This document shows, piece by piece, positions 25,197 through 32,355 of a stretch of 60,906 nucleotides of DNA. The stretch lies in assembly GCA_964431365.1 (NCBI GenBank), contig CAYSJJ010000014.1:1-60906 (forward strand). The letters run 5' to 3'. Below the pieces are notes generated by a model, which ran no database searches, was not told the origin of the DNA, and was given only the letters and a program-made list of their open reading frames with translations. Source of the DNA: Geomobilibacter sp964431365 (GTDB lineage: Bacteria > Desulfobacterota > Desulfuromonadia > Geobacterales > DSM-12255). Numbering within the stretch: position 1 is the first letter of the stretch; each line of letters opens with the position of its first letter. Made by a program: the position numbers and the translations under genes.

Positions 25197-25575
25197 TTAG
25201 AAAGAGCTCCTCTTCGTGCTGGATTAGTTTTTTTGCCATCTTCAAAGCCTGATAACATCTACCATCGAGAATATACTGACTAATCTGTGAAAGCAAGCCT
25301 TTCATGCTGGGCGCGGCTTCTAGCAGATCTCTGACAAGCTCCCAATAAATTGGGTGAATTTCTGTACTTCGTTTTTCGTCTATATACATCAACTGAATGG
25401 CAAGATAGATACGTCGACAAGGAGTATTGGCTTCATGCTCAGTAATGATATCAGTCTGACGCAGAATCGGCACAGTATTCTCGACCTGAATATGGCTGGT
25501 GGAAGGGCCATTCTTGATGACCGCACCCCCAATGATCACTTTTTCGTTAGGCTTAAGAGTTATTTTCAGTGCCAT
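25177..25575 (-). CDS. flbT: Flagellin mRNA regulator FlbT
   Basis: A 132-aa protein matching FlbT: MALKITLKPNEKVIIGGAVI at the start, the LRQTDIITEHEANTPCRRIY region (quoted in part) and a helical C-terminus. In Caulobacter FlbT binds the 5' leader of flagellin mRNA and lowers its translation and stability. Here both flagellin genes have an identical structured leader, a fitting target. Overlaps flaF. Confidence 0.92.
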   Translation of the reverse strand: MALKITLKPNEKVIIGGAVIKNGPSTSHIQVENTVPILRQTDIITEHEANTPCRRIYLAIQLMYIDEKRSTEIHPIYWELVRDLLEAAPSMKGLLSQISQYILDGRCYQALKMAKKLIQHEEELFLNVPEAN

Positions 25576-25580
25576 GAGAG

Positions 25581-26210
25581 TTATGGTTGTATTAACGCTT
25601 GAGTAACTGTGTTGCTTAAGTCGGTTAATTGTCTTGAGGTGTTCGCCAATTTTTGGGAAGCATCGTTAACCTGTGCCTCAGTGCTGCCGTTCTCAAGTAA
25701 AGGAATGCTCGACGCAGGGATTTTCCCATTCTCGTCAAACAAATCCTCCCATAGATGTTTGACTTTTTCGTAGACGGGCACCGGTGGCGGAGGCACCATT
25801 AAACTCAGCAATTCCTTCCTCAATGAAGCGTACCCCATTAAAATATCACCCCGTTCCTTGCTGTCAACAGAAAACGGAGGGAAATTCTTAATGATCCCTT
25901 CGAGGTTGTTTCTAAGCCTGCTGACATGCTCTGCGGCATTATTGACAGATTCGTTCGTCTCACGTACTCCCTTGGCCTGCTGGTTGAGGCTGGCATGCAT
26001 CATCTCAATGGCCCGAACGGTATCTAGATTTTTGCGTGTGACTGAGGAACTGACCTGTACAGCGTCATTGGAATTAGCAGCCTGCTTGTTGTTCCCGGCC
26101 GTTTTGTTTTCCGAGTTGGTAGTAGATTGACTGACAGGCTGTTGGGCAGATAATTGCTGCTGATACGCACCGCTAACCATGGCGGTCCTGTTGATACTGT
26201 TGGCATCCAT
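25581..26210 (-). CDS. Protein of unknown function in the flagellin operon
   Basis: A 209-aa protein that I do not recognise. The first 55 residues are rich in Gln, Asn, Ser and Thr (low complexity). Helical, partly coiled-coil segments follow (TVRAIEMMHASLNQQAKGVR, SVNNAAEHVSRLRNNLEGII), then a proline run (MVPPPPVPVYEKVKHLWEDL) and another helix (ASQKLANTSRQLTDLSNTV). No signal peptide. AGGAGA precedes the ATG. Position between flagellin and flbT suggests an export, chaperone or leader-related role in the filament; this is inference. Confidence 0.7.
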   Translation of the reverse strand: MDANSINRTAMVSGAYQQQLSAQQPVSQSTTNSENKTAGNNKQAANSNDAVQVSSSVTRKNLDTVRAIEMMHASLNQQAKGVRETNESVNNAAEHVSRLRNNLEGIIKNFPPFSVDSKERGDILMGYASLRKELLSLMVPPPPVPVYEKVKHLWEDLFDENGKIPASSIPLLENGSTEAQVNDASQKLANTSRQLTDLSNTVTQALIQP

Positions 26211-26228
26211 ACGGTATCTCCTCTTAGA

Positions 26229-26266
26229 TTAAAACGAAGCAGGGGGAGCAACGCCCCCCCTGCTTG
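26229..26266 (-). terminator. Terminator after the first flagellin gene
   Basis: The arms aagcaggggg 26237-26246 and ccccctgctt 26256-26265 form a 10-bp stem. On the - strand it is followed by CGTTTTAATC. It lies between the flagellin gene and the unknown gene, so flbT and flaF would depend on read-through or another promoter. Confidence 0.65.
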
Positions 26267-26302
26267 TTCCGCAAGATCCCGATACGTTCTACTCCGCTGC
26301 TA

Positions 26303-27115
26303 TTAGAACAGACGGAGTACGGACTGGGCTGCCTGAGAAGAGAGGCTCAAGGCTGTCGTGCCGAGAGACTGGCGCGTCTGCAGCATCAGCATGTTGGCGC
26401 CTTCCTGGTTCATGTCGGCCAGCGTCAGGTTGTCTGCCCCCTGCTGCAGGGTGTTGATCATGTTGGTGGTGAAGTCCTGACGGGCCGTAATGATGGACAA
26501 GTTGCTTGCCAGGGTCGAGGAGGTGGTCCGCAGGGTGTTGAGGGCGGAATCCATGGTTGCCAGGTCGGCAGCTGCACCACCCGTAGACCACGTTGCAGTC
26601 CCGAGGGCCAAACCTGTCGATGTCGCCGTAGTGGAGTTGCTTATTGCCAGCTTTGCGACACCAGTTTTGTCGCTGAACTCAATGGAGAGCGTATTGCCGG
26701 TCAGAAGATTGGTGCCGCGATAGCTCGAGTCGCTGGCAAGGGTGTCGATCTGATTCCTAATCTGTGAATACTGAGCTTGATAGGTAGCTTGGGCGGCAGT
26801 ATCGCTGGTGCCCTGAGCCGCACTTGCCAGACCTTTCGCAGACTGGATCAGGGCGGTGATGGCGGTGATGCCGTTGTCGGCAGCCTTGATGGTCTGGACG
26901 GCCTCGGCCATCATGTCTTTACGGTCGTTCAGGTCACTGGCGCGGTTGGTGGCAGCCTGGGCTGCAAAAAAGTTGGTCGGGTTGTCAAGGGCACTGTTGA
27001 CGCGTTTCCCGCTGCTCAGGCGATCCTGGGTTGTCTGCAGCTGTGATGCTGTTTTCTGAAGAGCGAGAAGGTTGTTGCGCATGCCTGCTGTGAGGGAGAT
27101 GTCGTTGATTGCCAT
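26303..27115 (-). CDS. fliC: Flagellin (copy 1)
   Basis: A 270-aa short flagellin. The N-terminal D0/D1 region (SLTAGMRNNLLALQKTASQL, TQDRLSSGKRVNSALDNP) and the C-terminal D1/D0 region (NLTLADMNQEGANMLMLQTR, SLSSQAAQSVLRLF) are intact. The surface-exposed middle is minimal and Thr/Ser-rich around residues 165-195, offering possible O-glycosylation sites. The first about 100 codons and the leader are identical to copy 2. Preceded by a sigma-28 promoter and AAGGAGA ribosome site. Confidence 0.96.
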   Translation of the reverse strand: MAINDISLTAGMRNNLLALQKTASQLQTTQDRLSSGKRVNSALDNPTNFFAAQAATNRASDLNDRKDMMAEAVQTIKAADNGITAITALIQSAKGLASAAQGTSDTAAQATYQAQYSQIRNQIDTLASDSSYRGTNLLTGNTLSIEFSDKTGVAKLAISNSTTATSTGLALGTATWSTGGAAADLATMDSALNTLRTTSSTLASNLSIITARQDFTTNMINTLQQGADNLTLADMNQEGANMLMLQTRQSLGTTALSLSSQAAQSVLRLF

Positions 27116-27172
27116 GGTGATTCTCCTTTTCTGGATTTTTTCGGCCGGGGCCGTATGCGCTTTCTGCGCATG
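26805..27172 (-). repeat. 368-bp perfect repeat, flagellin copy 1
   Basis: This stretch is identical base for base to 27800-28167 (offset 995). It covers the 5' leader and the first about 100 codons, and stops at the predicted transcription start. Confidence 0.95.
27142..27171 (-). promoter_or_regulatory. Structured flagellin 5' leader (copy 1), candidate FlbT target
   Basis: The leader can form a 6-bp hairpin (arms 27155-27160 and 27166-27171, ATGCGC/GCGCAT) right at the predicted transcript start and a GC-rich hairpin cggc/gccg within 27142-27153. FlbT is known in Caulobacter to act on flagellin leaders; the target here is inferred. Confidence 0.5.
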
Positions 27173-27178
27173 TTCAAT

Positions 27179-27205
27179 TTATCGACTGCAATGAAGAATA
27201 CTTTA
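27179..27205 (-). promoter_or_regulatory. Sigma-28 promoter of flagellin copy 1
   Basis: On the - strand TAAAGTAT (27205-27198), an 11-bp spacer and GTCGATAA (27186-27179) match the FliA consensus TAAAGTTT-N11-GCCGATAA with one mismatch in each half. The start is predicted near 27172, giving a 57-nt leader. Confidence 0.88.
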
Positions 27206-27220
27206 GCTCTTTTCCAGTCA

Positions 27221-27262
27221 AAAACAAGAAGAGGGGAGGCTTTTGCCCCCCCCCCTTCTTGC
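27221..27262 (-). terminator. Terminator after the second flagellin gene
   Basis: On the - strand an AAGAAG-plus-G-run arm pairs with a C-run-CTTCTT arm around a short AAAA loop and is followed by GTTTTT. It lies just upstream of the promoter of copy 1 and separates the two flagellin transcripts. Confidence 0.8.
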
Positions 27263-27294
27263 TACGTAAGGTGCTCGTTGTTACTACGTTGTCA

Positions 27295-28110
27295 TTAGAA
27301 CAGACGAAGTACGGACTGGGCTGCCTGAGAAGAAAGACTCAGAGCTGTCGTACCCAGAGACTGGCGGGTTTGCAGCATCAGCATGTTGGCGCCTTCCTGG
27401 TTCATGTCGGCCAGCGTCAGGTTGTCTGAACCCTGCTGCAGGGTGTTGATCATGTTGGTGGTAAAGTCCTGACGGGCTGTAATGATGGACAGGTTACTGG
27501 CCAGGGTCGAGGAGGTAGTTCGCAGGGTGTTGAGGGCGGAATCCATGGACGCCAGATCGGAACCCGCAGCTCCTGTAGCAGTACCCCAGTCGGTACCGGT
27601 CAGGCTGAGGCCTGTTGAGTTGGCAGTCGAGCCGACGATTGCCAGTTTTGCTACGCCGGTTTTGTCGCTAAACTCGATAGACAGCGTATTGCCGGTCAAA
27701 AGGTTGGTGCCGCGATAACTGGAGTCGCTGGCCAAGGTGTCGATCTGGGATTTGATCTGCGTGTACTGCTTGTAATAAGTTGATTGAGCCACAGTGTCAC
27801 TGGTGCCCTGAGCCGCACTTGCCAGACCTTTCGCAGACTGGATCAGGGCGGTGATGGCGGTGATGCCGTTGTCGGCAGCCTTGATGGTCTGGACGGCCTC
27901 GGCCATCATGTCTTTACGGTCGTTCAGGTCACTGGCGCGGTTGGTGGCAGCCTGGGCTGCAAAAAAGTTGGTCGGGTTGTCAAGGGCACTGTTGACGCGT
28001 TTCCCGCTGCTCAGGCGATCCTGGGTTGTCTGCAGCTGTGATGCTGTTTTCTGAAGAGCGAGAAGGTTGTTGCGCATGCCTGCTGTGAGGGAGATGTCGT
28101 TGATTGCCAT
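27295..28110 (-). CDS. fliC: Flagellin (copy 2)
   Basis: A 271-aa flagellin very similar to copy 1. N- and C-terminal filament domains are intact. The central region differs (VGSTANSTGLSLTGTDWGTA versus the copy 1 sequence) and is rich in Thr, Ser and Gly. It has its own sigma-28 promoter, identical leader and terminator. Two near-identical subunits imply either dosage or a filament with two flagellins that differ only in the exposed middle. Confidence 0.96.
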   Translation of the reverse strand: MAINDISLTAGMRNNLLALQKTASQLQTTQDRLSSGKRVNSALDNPTNFFAAQAATNRASDLNDRKDMMAEAVQTIKAADNGITAITALIQSAKGLASAAQGTSDTVAQSTYYKQYTQIKSQIDTLASDSSYRGTNLLTGNTLSIEFSDKTGVAKLAIVGSTANSTGLSLTGTDWGTATGAAGSDLASMDSALNTLRTTSSTLASNLSIITARQDFTTNMINTLQQGSDNLTLADMNQEGANMLMLQTRQSLGTTALSLSSQAAQSVLRLF

Positions 28111-28167
28111 GGTGATTCTCCTTTTCTGGATTTTTTCGGCCGGGGCCGTATGCGCTTTCTGCGCATG
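27800..28167 (-). repeat. 368-bp perfect repeat, flagellin copy 2
   Basis: Identical to 26805-27172. The coding regions diverge beyond the left border and the promoter spacers differ beyond the right border, a pattern expected from recent gene conversion. Confidence 0.95.
28137..28166 (-). promoter_or_regulatory. Structured flagellin 5' leader (copy 2), candidate FlbT target
   Basis: The same two hairpins as in copy 1 (ATGCGC/GCGCAT arms within 28150-28166 and the GC-rich hairpin at 28137-28148). Sequence is identical to copy 1. Confidence 0.5.
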
Positions 28168-28173
28168 AGTACT

Positions 28174-28200
28174 TTATCGACTACGAGGAAGAATACTTTA
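28174..28200 (-). promoter_or_regulatory. Sigma-28 promoter of flagellin copy 2
   Basis: On the - strand TAAAGTAT (28200-28193), 11-bp spacer, GTCGATAA (28181-28174). The -35 element overlaps the TAA stop codon (28198-28200) of the upstream TPR-transferase gene, so the giant gene ends exactly at the flagellin promoter. Confidence 0.88.
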
Positions 28201-31200
28201 GTATTTTTTATTTGCGACGTTATGGCCAGAATCCACCTTTGTTTTCCATTCCTGGACCCTTGAGATCTGCGGGAAAATGTAGGGGATATCAACTGGTAGC
28301 GTTGACAGTGTGGTCGAGAGGAGCCACGGGATAGTGAGCTGTAATACTTGCAGATCGCATTTGGGGAGTAATTCGCCATGTTGCACCACTTGACTGACTC
28401 CGCGAACTGAAGCGATTAGCGAAGCAAGTGTCGGCTGGCAGCATACCACGACACGATATCCGGCATCAGCCAACATGGGCAAAAAGCGGGCAAACATTAT
28501 CGTATCGCCAAATCCCTGTTCGCTATGCACCAGTAAAGATGTATCAGGGTTATGCGACCGGAAATTATCGCGACATAGCATCGGCCAGGGGGGAAGTTGT
28601 CCTGGCAACAATTTACTCAGACGCCATTCATGATGCAGAAGACCTTCATCATAATCACCTTGAGCCATCAGGCTATAGGCCAGATTAAGATGACCGCTGG
28701 CATGCCCCGGTTCGAGAGCAATCACCTTTCGAAAACAGGAGGCAGCCTCGTTGAACTTGCCCAAAAGGGCCAACGCTGCTCCCAGGTCGAGGTTGGCTTC
28801 TGGGTCGTCTGGATTATTCTCAAATGCCCGACGATAACGCTCCAGAGTCTCATCTAGTGAAGCACGATATCCTGTGGTGTTCGCCATAGTCCCAAGCCTA
28901 CCGTTACCGTGGCCGCTGTCAAGTCGACTTCCGGTCAGTTGTATTAATCGCCTGCCCACCTCGCGGATAACACTATCCCAGTCTCCGAAATCGGCTTGCC
29001 GAAACAATTGTACGCCTGGGTACCATGGGCTATCGAGACGGTATTGCAGCCAGCGCCAGTCAGCCACATGGGGCAGCAGTACCCACGTGGGCCGACCGCT
29101 GGCAGCAGCCAGGTGTACGACCGATGTATCGACGGAAATGATAAGATCAAGGTTCGCCATCAAGGCCGCCGTATCTTCAAAATCGTGTATCTGGTCAGTA
29201 AGATCGATCAAGCCTGGTGCAGCCAGTATTTCTGTCTCGTCAGTTCCAACCTGAAGGCTGTAAAAGCGGATATACGGTGTGTCAAACAGGGGCAGGAGCG
29301 CCGAAAGAGGACAGATGCGATTGCTGGTGGCCGTATTACTGCGATTGCAACTCCACGCTATACCGATGCGTAGTGGTGGCCTTGAATACAAATCTATGGA
29401 TTGGGATGGTGGCGCTGTTGTCGTGCTTGACAGCACGCCTTGATTAGCAAGCTCGTTAAGCATTAGCGAAACTCTTGAGAAAACAGTTGACCAATCCCCG
29501 GCAGACGCTTGCCGCATTAGCCGCATGCTCGGATACCAGGGACAATCTCGTCGATGTTCCAACCAGCGCCATTCAGAGCAGTACGGAAGGAGCACCCACG
29601 TTCTTACCCCGAGAGCTCCTGACAGATGGGCCACGGCAGTGTCAATACTGATCACAAGGTCAAGATTGGCTATGAAGGCAGCTGTGTCGGCAAAGTCGCG
29701 GATGTTCGCGGTGAGGTCGTGTATATACGAGCCGTGATCGGAAAGCTGTTCAGCACCTTCTCCTATCTGTAGGCTGTAGAATTCAGTATTCGGGATAGCC
29801 GCAAGAGGCGCGAAGTTTTCCAGAGGGCATAAACGGGAACGACTGAGTACCTGAGCCTGTCGTGCATACCAGACCAGCCCAACTTTGAATTTTCCGGAAG
29901 TCCCCAGACGGTGCCGCCAATCATCTATACCGACAGGGTCGGCATGCAGATAGGGTATGGAAGCGGGTACGGTGTCAAGTGTTGTTTTCAGCAGATACGG
30001 CAACGACATCAGCGGGAGGTGACAGTCGAAATGCGGTAGTTGCTCTCCGGCGGACACAACTTGGACTCCTTTGTCCAGGGAGGATAACAGACGTTTGAGA
30101 ACTGGCGACTGGCACTCAATGAGTACGGTCCCACCACGTTGAATGAGCAAGGGGGCATAGCGTACGAACTGAATTGTATCGCCAAAGCCCTGTTCGCAGT
30201 GCAGCAGTATTGTCTTGCCATACAGCGGCGAACCGTCCCAGAGGGGTTGGTGAAAAAACCGCTGAGGTACCGGCTGAGGCTTATTGAAGCGCCACTCATA
30301 TTCACGCCATCCTTCAGCATATTCACCCCTTGAGAGCAGTGCCAATGACAAATTCCAGTGTCCCTCGGCACAATTTGGGTCGATATCCAACACCCTGCGA
30401 TAAACAGTAATCGCCTCCCCAGTCCGTGTCATTTCGTGGAGTAGCGCACCCCAATTATTTAGAAGTGTTATATCGTCTGGAATCAGTATCAGCGCTTTGC
30501 GAAAACATGCTTCAGATTTTTCCAGTTGTCCAAGCAGATGATAAATTACGCCAAGTATATTCAAGGTGCCGACATGTTCTGGATCAATTTTCAGTGCCTG
30601 CCGGCAAAACTCTACTGCTTCATTCAATTTTTCTTGTGCTTTGCAACATTCTGCCAGTCGCAGGTAGGCAACAATATTTGACGGCTCATTGTATATCACG
30701 TCAGAAAAATATCTCTGCGCTTGTTGGAATTGATGAAGCTCCTTGTGGATCTCGCCCAAACATAGCATAGCCGGCACGAAATCAGGCACCAGAGCAAGCG
30801 CCCTCTTGTAACAGGAGCATGCCGCATCTCTGTTACCAAGCGATCGACATGTATTCCCCATATTAAAGAATGCTTGCATGTAATCTGGCCGGAGCGCGAT
30901 TGCCAGACTGTAACTGTCGACCGCTTCTTCGTACTTCTGCAAGGCATCTTGGCTAGTCCCAAGGTTGCAGTGGGCTTCAGCATGGCTGCCGTCTATTCTA
31001 ACTGCCAGACTGAAAGCCTGCTCTGCTTCGCTTACCCGCCCAACCTGAAACAGATCTATACCCTTACGATTATGAAAATCAGCCGCGGCCAGAGCAAGCT
31101 TCTGCCTGACCCTATCCATTAGGCCGGACCAGTCACCTGGGGTAGCTTGTCTAAAAAGACGCATTGTCGGATACCAGGGGGAGTCATCACGGTTAAGTAG

Positions 31201-32355
31201 CCAGCGCCATTCAGACAAATATGGGAGCAGCGTCCAGACTGGCTTGCCAAGAGCGCCGGCCAGGTGGGCAGCAGCTGTGTCCACGGTGATGATGAGATCC
31301 AGGTTTGCCATGAATGCGGCCGTATCTGAAAAATCATGGATATGTCCGGTCAAGTCAACAACCTGCATGAAAGCTGCACATTCGGCCAATTGCTCGACGC
31401 CGGCACCAATCTGCAGGGAGTAGAATGTCACCCCCGGAAGATCACACAACTTTGTGAATTCCTGCAAAGCACACGAGCGATTATGGTCATCCAGATGGCT
31501 GGCCCCCCCCTGCCAGACGAGGCCAACTCGAAGGAGTCCATCATTTTGTAGAATTCGCCCCCACTCTGCGACCTTGATGGGATCAGTGCACAGGTATGGA
31601 ACGTCATTGGGAACCGTTTCCAGGGTGATCCCGAGAACACGGGGCAGACTCTGGACAGGTATATGGGTATCAAATGCTGGCAGCAACCCGTTCCTGTCAA
31701 CTGCCTCGCTGACCCCTTCGACGGTTGACAGCAGTGAAACCAACTCTCGTACAGCGCATACAACAACCCGCCCGCTACTGGCTGCCGCCAGGGGAGCAAA
31801 GCGGATGAACTGAATCATATCGCCGCGCCCCTGTTCCATGTGGATCAGCAGGGTTTTCCCGCTTAGAGATGCACCATCCCAGAGGGGACGGCCCAGTTCA
31901 GGGATTCTGGAGTTGAATTTAGGAGATCTCCAGCGCCACTCGTATTCGCGCCAGCCATACGGGAAATCTCCCTGTTGCAGGAGCAGCATACCCAGCAGCC
32001 AATGGGCATCGGCATATGACTGATCATTTTGCAGCGCTGCTGATGCTGATTCAATGGCCTGCTGATAACGCCCACATTTCGATAGTGCGTCAGCAAGGTT
32101 GTAATGCGCCTTCGTAAAGGCAGGATCAATGGCTATGGCAGCTTGATAGTGCAGAATGGCTTCTTCCAGTCGTCCCTGAATCTGCAGCACAACTCCCAAG
32201 GCATGTTGCGGGTCTGGCAACTCCGGAGCTACAGTCACAATCCTGCGAAAACAGTGCTCAGCGCCGTTGAATTCTCCGGCCTCTTTCAGCCGCGATCCCA
32301 AGTCATAACAGGATTGAATGTCCAGCTGTTCAATGTCGTGTAGTCTAATGTCCAA
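28198..32355 (-). CDS. Giant mosaic TPR/GT9-like glycosyltransferase (1385 aa)
   Basis: TPR blocks alternate with GT-B glycosyltransferase modules. TPR at about 10-150; module 1 with HMEQGRGDMIQFIRFAPL near 172 and LDLIITVDTAAAHLAGALG near 355; TPR at 430-680; module 2 with HCEQGFGDTIQFVRYAPLL near 722 and LDLVISIDTAVAHLSGALG near 902; then only the C-half of a third module (IGIAWSCNRSN, LDLIISVDTSVVHLAAASG near 1072); TPR at 1165-1250; then only the N-half of a fourth (HSEQGFGDTIMFARFLPML near 1278), ending at NKKY. The start is TTG 32355, overlapping the upstream giant gene by 11 nt. Role inferred: glycosylation of flagellin; the sugar donor is unknown. Confidence 0.85.
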   Translation of the reverse strand: MDIRLHDIEQLDIQSCYDLGSRLKEAGEFNGAEHCFRRIVTVAPELPDPQHALGVVLQIQGRLEEAILHYQAAIAIDPAFTKAHYNLADALSKCGRYQQAIESASAALQNDQSYADAHWLLGMLLLQQGDFPYGWREYEWRWRSPKFNSRIPELGRPLWDGASLSGKTLLIHMEQGRGDMIQFIRFAPLAAASSGRVVVCAVRELVSLLSTVEGVSEAVDRNGLLPAFDTHIPVQSLPRVLGITLETVPNDVPYLCTDPIKVAEWGRILQNDGLLRVGLVWQGGASHLDDHNRSCALQEFTKLCDLPGVTFYSLQIGAGVEQLAECAAFMQVVDLTGHIHDFSDTAAFMANLDLIITVDTAAAHLAGALGKPVWTLLPYLSEWRWLLNRDDSPWYPTMRLFRQATPGDWSGLMDRVRQKLALAAADFHNRKGIDLFQVGRVSEAEQAFSLAVRIDGSHAEAHCNLGTSQDALQKYEEAVDSYSLAIALRPDYMQAFFNMGNTCRSLGNRDAACSCYKRALALVPDFVPAMLCLGEIHKELHQFQQAQRYFSDVIYNEPSNIVAYLRLAECCKAQEKLNEAVEFCRQALKIDPEHVGTLNILGVIYHLLGQLEKSEACFRKALILIPDDITLLNNWGALLHEMTRTGEAITVYRRVLDIDPNCAEGHWNLSLALLSRGEYAEGWREYEWRFNKPQPVPQRFFHQPLWDGSPLYGKTILLHCEQGFGDTIQFVRYAPLLIQRGGTVLIECQSPVLKRLLSSLDKGVQVVSAGEQLPHFDCHLPLMSLPYLLKTTLDTVPASIPYLHADPVGIDDWRHRLGTSGKFKVGLVWYARQAQVLSRSRLCPLENFAPLAAIPNTEFYSLQIGEGAEQLSDHGSYIHDLTANIRDFADTAAFIANLDLVISIDTAVAHLSGALGVRTWVLLPYCSEWRWLEHRRDCPWYPSMRLMRQASAGDWSTVFSRVSLMLNELANQGVLSSTTTAPPSQSIDLYSRPPLRIGIAWSCNRSNTATSNRICPLSALLPLFDTPYIRFYSLQVGTDETEILAAPGLIDLTDQIHDFEDTAALMANLDLIISVDTSVVHLAAASGRPTWVLLPHVADWRWLQYRLDSPWYPGVQLFRQADFGDWDSVIREVGRRLIQLTGSRLDSGHGNGRLGTMANTTGYRASLDETLERYRRAFENNPDDPEANLDLGAALALLGKFNEAASCFRKVIALEPGHASGHLNLAYSLMAQGDYDEGLLHHEWRLSKLLPGQLPPWPMLCRDNFRSHNPDTSLLVHSEQGFGDTIMFARFLPMLADAGYRVVVCCQPTLASLIASVRGVSQVVQHGELLPKCDLQVLQLTIPWLLSTTLSTLPVDIPYIFPQISRVQEWKTKVDSGHNVANKKY

